Position numbers and translations under genes: made by a program. From positions 1 through 59,620 of the forward strand of contig JAJFIA010000020.1 of assembly GCA_021775255.1 (NCBI GenBank): a DNA stretch of 59,620 nucleotides, read 5' to 3'. This DNA comes from Roseovarius sp. (GTDB lineage: Bacteria; Pseudomonadota; Alphaproteobacteria; Rhodobacterales; Rhodobacteraceae). Shown here in pieces: positions 54,668 through 59,620 of this stretch. The notes beneath the pieces are model-generated. The model saw nothing but the letters and a program-made list of their open reading frames with translations. It was not told the DNA's origin and made no database searches. Numbering within the stretch: position 1 is the stretch's first letter; each line of letters opens with the position of its first letter.

Positions 54668-55521
54668 CAGCGCTTCCTTCCCATGATCGCATCCAGATCA
54701 ACCCGTGAGACGCCGTAGATTGCCAGCCCGCCAATGATCATAATCAGGATAAGTGAAAGCGCCGCGCCAAGGGGCCAGTTCTGACCAAAGGTAAAGGCCG
54801 TTTCAATATCGTCGGATATGGCAATTACCACCTGCCCGCCCAAAATCTTGGATTCCGCCACCGCACCCGCCGCCAGAACGAAAGACAGCAATGAGCCCAC
54901 AACAATCCCCGGTGCCGCCAGCGGCAGGTCAATCTCCCACAAAATCCGCCAGCGCGATGCGCCCAGGTCCGCCGCCGCTTGCCGCGCATCATCGGGCACC
55001 ATGGAAATGCCCTGCGCCAGCGGGAACAGCATGAACGGGAAATAGACATAGACCAGTCCGAAAATGATCACCGGCACGTTATAAAGCGGGCTGTCATAGC
55101 CAAAGCCAAAGAAATACCGGAAATACCCCTCGAATAACCCGCCTTTCATCAGGGTCAGCACCCAACCAAACAGGCGGATATTTTCCGACACGAACAGCGT
55201 CATCACCACCGCAATGGTCAGGATTAAAGTGAACCTATTGAACACCTTGGCCATGCCATAAGCCAGCGGCCAGCAAATCAGGAACAGCATGACGGTTGAG
55301 ACGGCCGCCATCCCCAGTGACCACAACAAGGATTTGTAATAGCCTTGGCTTAAAATCACCGCGAAAGATGAGAAATCCGGCGTATTTGCCAGGCTGAACA
55401 CCTTTTGCGGCATCACCGCAAACAGCGCGATCACCAGCAAAGGCGCCAGAAAGCTCAGCACCAGCACCAGGCCCAGCGGCAGGGCGCTTAAAAACCCCAG
55501 TCTGCTGTCAGATTTTTCCAT
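54667..55521 (-). CDS. Polyamine-type ABC transporter permease (PotB-like)
   Basis: This is a 284-residue inner-membrane protein with six helices, starting MEKSDSRLGFLSALPLGLVL. The EAA-type loop is DDARQAAADLGASRWRILWE. I choose the ATG at 55521, which has GAGGGTG upstream; a start 12 bases earlier is possible. It overlaps the end of the ATPase gene by 14 bases. It pairs with the PotC-like subunit to form the membrane pore. Confidence 0.86.
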   Translation of the reverse strand: MEKSDSRLGFLSALPLGLVLVLSFLAPLLVIALFAVMPQKVFSLANTPDFSSFAVILSQGYYKSLLWSLGMAAVSTVMLFLICWPLAYGMAKVFNRFTLILTIAVVMTLFVSENIRLFGWVLTLMKGGLFEGYFRYFFGFGYDSPLYNVPVIIFGLVYVYFPFMLFPLAQGISMVPDDARQAAADLGASRWRILWEIDLPLAAPGIVVGSLLSFVLAAGAVAESKILGGQVVIAISDDIETAFTFGQNWPLGAALSLILIMIIGGLAIYGVSRVDLDAIMGRKR

Positions 55522-56608
55522 CGGCACCCTCATGAATGAGATGCGCGCTTTCGGCGTCAAAGCCCAGCATCACCTTGTCACCGGGCGCGCCCGTAAAGCG
55601 GTCTTCGCGCAGCTTTTCAACCGTCAAAAGCCTGCCATCCGCGACCTTGACCTCGTATTGAATACGCGAGCCAAGCGCATAGTCAGCGTGCATGACGCCT
55701 GAGATGATGAAATCCGCCGTCTCGCCCGGTGGTAAAAACCGCACATATTCGGGCCGCACCATCAGCGTGCCAACCTGACCCGGATCAAGCCCCAAACCCA
55801 TGTCAGCGGCATTGCCATTGACGTGAATTTGCAAATCCTGCGCCATAAGCCCGGTGGTTTGCGCGCCCCTGACTTCAAACAGATTCACCTCGCCCATGAA
55901 TTCGGCGACAAACCGGCTGACCGGCGCGCCATAGATCTCATCGGCCACGGCAATCTGCACAAACCGCCCCTCATTCATGATGGCAATGCGGTCGGACATC
56001 ACCATGGCCTCTTCCAATGAATGGGTGATGTAGACAAAGGTTTTGCCGGTGCGGTTGTGCAGATCCTTGAGTTCCTTCTCAAGCGTCTTGCGCAGCCGGT
56101 AATCCAGCGCCGACAAAGGTTCATCAAAAAACAAAATCTCGGGGTCAAATGCCAAAGCACGCGCCAAGGCCACCCGCTGTTTTTCGCCGCCCGAGCATTG
56201 GGTGATGCGCTTGTCATAATAGCTGACCGGCAGGCGCAGCATCTCCAGCAATTCCAACGCACGCGCCTTTCGTTCCGACACCGTAACACCCTGAATTTTA
56301 AGCGGAAATTCGATGTTTTGCCCGACCGACATATGCGGAAACAGCGCCAGAGATTGAAAAACCATGCAGGTGGGCCGCTGATTGGCCGGGGTATCCTGCA
56401 CCTCCTGACCGCGCAGGCGAATGCTGCCGCTTGTAACCTCATCCATGCCCACCAAAAGCCGGATCAGGGTAGATTTACCGCTGCCCGACGGGCCAACAAT
56501 GGTTAAAAACTCGCCCTCGGTGATATCAAGGTCGATGCCGTGCAGGGCCGTGAAGTTGCCAAACCGCTTGACGATCCCGTCAAGTCGCAAAATTGGATCA
56601 GGTGTCAT
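55508..56608 (-). CDS. Polyamine-type ABC transporter ATPase (PotA-like)
   Basis: The 366-residue ATPase has Walker A GPSGSGKST (39-47), Q-loop in TCMVFQSLALFPHM, ABC signature CSGGEKQR (138-145), Walker B ILFFDEPLSALD (158-169) and the switch His in VYITHSLEEA. A C-terminal TOBE domain (from about 275) is typical for PotA/MalK-type proteins. The signature starts with Cys where most have Leu. It follows the binding-protein gene after a hairpin and leads the two permease genes. Confidence 0.93.
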   Translation of the reverse strand: MTPDPILRLDGIVKRFGNFTALHGIDLDITEGEFLTIVGPSGSGKSTLIRLLVGMDEVTSGSIRLRGQEVQDTPANQRPTCMVFQSLALFPHMSVGQNIEFPLKIQGVTVSERKARALELLEMLRLPVSYYDKRITQCSGGEKQRVALARALAFDPEILFFDEPLSALDYRLRKTLEKELKDLHNRTGKTFVYITHSLEEAMVMSDRIAIMNEGRFVQIAVADEIYGAPVSRFVAEFMGEVNLFEVRGAQTTGLMAQDLQIHVNGNAADMGLGLDPGQVGTLMVRPEYVRFLPPGETADFIISGVMHADYALGSRIQYEVKVADGRLLTVEKLREDRFTGAPGDKVMLGFDAESAHLIHEGADGKI

Positions 56609-56642
56609 TTAAGATGCGCCCGTATGTGTCTTGATTAAAAAT

Positions 56643-56668
56643 GGCCCCGGCATGGATGCACCGGGGCC
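56643..56668 (-). promoter_or_regulatory. Intercistronic hairpin between binding protein and ATPase genes
   Basis: GGCCCCGG (56643-56650) and CCGGGGCC (56661-56668) form a perfect 8-bp GC stem with a 10-base loop, just after the potD-like stop and before the potA-like start. Such hairpins after binding-protein genes commonly protect the upstream mRNA or cause partial termination, giving an excess of binding protein over membrane subunits. Confidence 0.6.
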
Positions 56669-56679
56669 GTTTGTCATTA

Positions 56680-57813
56680 TCACGAACGCCGCGCCTGCGT
56701 GTAAATATCAATCAGCGCGTCATAAGACGGGATCACCTGATAATCCAATGACCGGGCCATTTCCTCGTCCAGACTGTCCATCTGAATGGCATCCAGTTCA
56801 TCGGCATCAAACTTCGCCATGACCTCGGGGTTACCCATCTGCGCGATCGGATTATAGGTGCCTTCGGCAAAGGCCACCACCTTGCAGATGTCCGGCTGCT
56901 GCACGAACTCAAGGAAATCCGATGCCAGATCAGACGGATCAGGATTGTTCACCAACGAGGTCAGCTCGATCCACACAACCCCGCCTTTGCCGTCAACCGG
57001 CCCGGATTTGGGGGTGATGGCCCGAACATTCGTGGCCCCGTCATAACGCGCCGGAGACGAGGTATAGGTGCCGCCGGTGAAATAGGCGTCAATCTCGCCG
57101 TTGATCAGCGCGGTGTTCATCGCCACCAGATCATCGGTCAGCAATTTCGCCCCGCCGAAAATTTGCTCGGCCACGGTTTTGAACTTGGCCTGTCCGGCTT
57201 CATCCACTGGTTTGAACGGATCCATGTCACCCGTGAGACACATATGCATGACGTTCCAGTTATCATAGGTCAGCACGCCGTAGCGCCCCGCCATCGCCGG
57301 ATCAAGAAACAGTTTCCAGCCCTGATCTTCGGCCATCTCGCGGCTGATCTTGTCGGTGTTGACCACGAAACTGAACGGGCCATAGCGCTGTGGCATGCCA
57401 ATCAGGTTGCCGTCATCGGCATAGGCCAGCGGGTAAGGCGCTGCAAATTCGGGCAGCATTTTTTCAAAATACGGGGTGAAGCGGTCCTTGTTCAACGGTT
57501 TGATCAAACCATTGGGATAAAGCACATCGCGCGCCCAGGGCTGATTGAGGTTAATCAGATCCCAGACATTGATCTCACCGGCGCGCAGCTTGTTGATCAT
57601 ATCCGGGTCCGATGTACCGCTTTCCGCCCGCACGTTTGCGCCCGGGTGGGCTTTGCGGAACGGCCCCAGAACCTCGTCCGAGTTATAGCCCTCCCAGCAC
57701 AGGATGTTCATCTGGTCATTGCGGGCCGCGAATGCGGGTGACATCGGGCCGCCGACAGCAAGCCCTGCCATCGCGGCGGCGCGGCCGGTGAATTGTCTTC
57801 TGGTAAGTGTCAT
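56680..57813 (-). CDS. Polyamine-type ABC transporter substrate-binding protein (PotD-like)
   Basis: The 377-residue periplasmic protein begins with a signal containing a twin-arginine-like TRRQFTGRAAAMAGLAVGG, followed by MNILCWEGYNSDEVL, the first strand of PotD-type proteins, with GTSDPDMINKLRAGE and the DYGNLIGMPQ-like ADDGNLIGMPQRYG. It would bind the imported substrate. Polyamine-binding aspartates and tryptophans cannot be assigned safely, so the ligand could be a polyamine, aminoacetone, an amino-alcohol or another small compound. AGGGAAA lies before the ATG. It heads the cluster, facing the divergent AraC gene. Confidence 0.88.
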   Translation of the reverse strand: MTLTRRQFTGRAAAMAGLAVGGPMSPAFAARNDQMNILCWEGYNSDEVLGPFRKAHPGANVRAESGTSDPDMINKLRAGEINVWDLINLNQPWARDVLYPNGLIKPLNKDRFTPYFEKMLPEFAAPYPLAYADDGNLIGMPQRYGPFSFVVNTDKISREMAEDQGWKLFLDPAMAGRYGVLTYDNWNVMHMCLTGDMDPFKPVDEAGQAKFKTVAEQIFGGAKLLTDDLVAMNTALINGEIDAYFTGGTYTSSPARYDGATNVRAITPKSGPVDGKGGVVWIELTSLVNNPDPSDLASDFLEFVQQPDICKVVAFAEGTYNPIAQMGNPEVMAKFDADELDAIQMDSLDEEMARSLDYQVIPSYDALIDIYTQARRS

Positions 57814-58028
57814 GGTGTTTCCCTGTTGTTGGCCAAAATTGTTTTTATCGTGATTTCAGCCTAGGCACCAAAACGCCGCTCTGTCTTGACAGCAGATGTT
57901 TGAAATTTAACAGCAGGTTTGGCGAGTTTTGTGCCGCCCCCTTGCCCACAGGTTGTTTTACTCAGCAGATTTTGCAGATAACCTGACTTGGCGTATGCTC
58001 ATAGCTTCTGAACGCGAATCGGTCCAAA
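57814..58028. promoter_or_regulatory. Divergent promoter region with AraC-type direct repeats
   Basis: The 215 bp between the potD-like gene and the araC-family gene hold TTGACAGCAGATGTTTG at 57886-57902 and TTAACAGCAGGTTTGG at 57907-57922, exactly 21 bp apart. A third related stretch, CAGCAGATTTTG, lies at 57963-57974, 52 bp (about five helical turns) from the second. AraC-family activators bind paired sites with this phasing. The TTGACAG pair recurs in the internal gap at 51968-52056, in the same orientation relative to the operon. Confidence 0.6.
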
Positions 58029-59060
58029 ATGGGTATATGTGCTGATACATCCGATGTTCTGGCTCCGGCCAAGGTGCTGTCTGCGGCGGCAGATGGTGCG
58101 GCAAAGCTGTTTAAGGAAAACGGCGGCAGCCTTGACCGGATTTTTGGCAACGCGGGCATCAGCGAAGAGGAGCTTGACAGCCCGGTTTCCGAAATCAACC
58201 TTTCACAATATTGCAAGATGTTCGAAATTGCCGCACAACAAACGCAAAATGGCAATATCGGCCTGCAATTCGGTCGCAAATTCCAACCCCGGCAACTTGG
58301 TATGCTGGGCTATTCTGCCATCAGCTCACCCACATTATCCGCCGGGCTTCGTAATATGGAGGCGTTCTTTCCCGCGCATCAGCAACAAACCAGTTTTGGG
58401 TTGATTCAGGATGACGGCATCTTGTGGCTCAGCTACCGCATCGTTGATCCGCGCATCCCGAACCGCCGTCAGGACGCCGAGCTTTCACTAGGCATGTTCT
58501 GCAATGTTTTCCGCAGTGCCTTGGGCGAGGATTGGTCACCGCTTGAAGTTCGGTTTGAACATGCCAGACCCGAGAGCGCGCATGAACATGAAACAGCCTT
58601 TGGCGCGCCTGTCGCCTTCAACCGCCGCACCAACGCCATTGCGTTTCGCCGCAGTGACCTTGACGCCAGAATGCCCGGCCATGACCCTTATCTTTTTTCC
58701 ATGGTCAAAGCTTTCATGGAAAGCCGCAGCAAAACCTCGGAAGACCCGTTCAATTTTGCCCAGGTGGTGCGCAACGAGATCAAAATGCAGCTCGGCACCA
58801 GCATCCCCACCTTGGGCGAGATCGCCTCGATCCTTGGCCTTTCCGGGCCGTCTTTTCAAAAACGGCTGCGAAAGCACGGGCTTTCCTACACTGACATTCT
58901 GCGCGCGGCCCGGCATGAGCTGGCGTTGCACTACATGGAAGATCCGGATATGGCGCTGACCGAAATCGCTTTCAATCTGGGTTATTCAGAATTATCTGCT
59001 TTCTCACGTGCATTCAGAAACTGGACAGGCATGAGCCCGCAAAGATACCGCCGGGTTTAA
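58029..59060 (+). CDS. AraC-family transcriptional regulator, probable controller of the microcompartment cluster
   Basis: The 343-residue protein has an N-terminal Arabinose_bd-like sensor domain of the OruR/ArgR-type AraC proteins (about 20-215; LSQYCKMFEIAAQQTQNGNI, then LGMLGYSAISSPTLSAGLRN) and a C-terminal double helix-turn-helix (about 245-343). The first HTH is in PTLGEIASILGLSGPSFQKR and the second in LTEIAFNLGYSELSAFSRAF, ending FRNWTGMSPQRYRR. It is transcribed divergently from the transporter and enzyme genes, the usual place for a local activator. The inducer may be the substrate or an intermediate. Confidence 0.9.
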   Translation: MGICADTSDVLAPAKVLSAAADGAAKLFKENGGSLDRIFGNAGISEEELDSPVSEINLSQYCKMFEIAAQQTQNGNIGLQFGRKFQPRQLGMLGYSAISSPTLSAGLRNMEAFFPAHQQQTSFGLIQDDGILWLSYRIVDPRIPNRRQDAELSLGMFCNVFRSALGEDWSPLEVRFEHARPESAHEHETAFGAPVAFNRRTNAIAFRRSDLDARMPGHDPYLFSMVKAFMESRSKTSEDPFNFAQVVRNEIKMQLGTSIPTLGEIASILGLSGPSFQKRLRKHGLSYTDILRAARHELALHYMEDPDMALTEIAFNLGYSELSAFSRAFRNWTGMSPQRYRRV

Positions 59061-59355
59061 AGGTTTTGAAATTTTCCCCTGCTATCCGGGCATGTTGTGT
59101 TGAACCAGAAACCAGCTTTGACGGGTCTTGGGGGCTTCAATTATCGGCCTGCAGAACAACCCCAAATGCTAAAGGTGAAACACTTGGCGCAGCATCGTCA
59201 GATTTTTGTGAAACGCATTCATTCCTGATCCTAGCTATTCACCCTGCCTGCTCGGGCCGGGATCATCAGACAGCGCCTGGATGAAATTTATGGAAAATTC
59301 CAGCTCCATGGGTTCATGCTTTTCATATGCACATTGGCGCGATATTGCTGGGGCA
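59061..59355. other. Intergenic region between the AraC gene and zapE
   Basis: I see no gene, RNA or convincing repeat in these 295 bp. The zapE promoter is expected in the second half. Confidence 0.4.
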
Positions 59356-59620
59356 ATGAACACACTTCCCCAAATCTATGCCCAAATGGTGGCAGATGGC
59401 ACGCTCACTGCAGATCCGGCGCAAGAGGCCGTCATGCCCGAATTCGAGCGTATCCGCGCAGGGCTTGCCATCCCCGCCGCAAAGGGCTGGTTTCGCAAAG
59501 CGCCCGCGCCGCCAAGGGGGCTATATCTCTGGGGCGGGGTCGGGCGCGGCAAATCCATGCTGATGGATATGTTTGTGGAAACACTGGATATGCCCCATCG
59601 CCGGGTGCATTTTCACGCCT
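59356..59620 (+). CDS. zapE: Cell division protein ZapE (AFG1-like ATPase), 5' part
   Basis: The frame opens at ATG 59356 and runs off the window, giving 88 residues. MNTLPQIYAQMVADGTLTAD, a PPRGLYLWGGVGRGKSMLMD P-loop and the following strand toward RRVHFHAF match the start of ZapE/AFG1 AAA-type ATPases, which act at the division site under some conditions. Walker A is GGVGRGKS. The gene is not part of the microcompartment cluster. Confidence 0.9.
   Translation, partial: MNTLPQIYAQMVADGTLTADPAQEAVMPEFERIRAGLAIPAAKGWFRKAPAPPRGLYLWGGVGRGKSMLMDMFVETLDMPHRRVHFHA

Noticed and set aside
57886..57891. TTGACA read as a sigma-70 minus-35 box on the plus strand
   Set aside because: No suitable minus-10 follows 16-18 bp later, and the second site at 52023 has no plus-strand gene after it. 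The paired 21-bp spacing fits a regulator site better.

Overview
The window is about 60 kb of a high-GC alphaproteobacterial chromosome, most likely from a Rhodobacteraceae (Roseobacter-type) bacterium. The inference rests on the short HisG with HisZ, the fused ATP sulfurylase/APS kinase, an XpaC-TelA-DUF2927 operon, a DUF938 protein, SlyX, a GcvT-type dimethylglycine dehydrogenase-like enzyme and general codon use. No rRNA or other species marker is present, so this is not proven.

Positions 1-2430 are the edge of a decayed mobile region: a P4-type tyrosine integrase translationally coupled to an unknown gene that leaves the window, then remnants of an IS256-type transposase and an IalB-like protein. 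Positions 2430-33900 are mostly core genome: aroA, a RidA protein, a FabH-like ketosynthase, a proC-csaA-hydroxyacid dehydrogenase chain, a glycosyltransferase with sat-cysC and GDP-fucose synthase, smc, tadA, rluB, hsp20, hisS-hisZ-hisG, slyX and dnaE. Embedded here (18977-24423) is a six-gene operon: a 27-residue membrane peptide, XpaC, TelA, a DUF2927 lipoprotein, an SPFH-GYF protein and a double zinc-ribbon membrane protein. It looks like a membrane-stress module related to the Bacillus YdjG/YdjI system. GCGTTTC-ended palindromes occur in the gaps around it. Positions 33900-41300 carry a GcvT-type flavoenzyme, a gamma-glutamyltransferase, a second hydroxyacid dehydrogenase and two proteins of unknown role.

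A tRNA-Gln(TTG) gene at 41383 marks the start of a poorer, less GC-rich stretch (41458-43456). It holds the wreck of a polymorphic-toxin locus: two Imm11-like immunity remnants (one killed by a single in-frame TGA), an AHH-nuclease toxin tip and an IS3-type OrfA fragment.

The main discovery is at 43457-59060. A 16-gene minus-strand cluster encodes a bacterial microcompartment (BMC): one hexamer, one pentamer and two trimer-type shell proteins, an acylating aldehyde dehydrogenase with a C-terminal encapsulation-like helix, and a small unknown protein with an N-terminal encapsulation-like helix. Its enzyme set combines the aminoacetone / 1-amino-2-propanol (Rhodococcus-Mycobacterium type) signature of class III aminotransferase-fold lyase, APH-fold kinase and SDR with a B12-type diol dehydratase. 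The dehydratase large and medium subunits are fused, the usual targeting peptides are missing and two substrate-pocket positions are changed. A cysteine hydrolase and a polyamine-type ABC importer complete the cluster, and a divergent AraC-family regulator sits upstream. Both probable promoters of the cluster carry TTGACAG-type direct repeats spaced exactly 21 bp apart. The inferred logic is that an amine or amino-alcohol is imported, converted to an aldehyde by one or two routes, and the aldehyde is oxidised to acyl-CoA inside the shell. The window ends in zapE.
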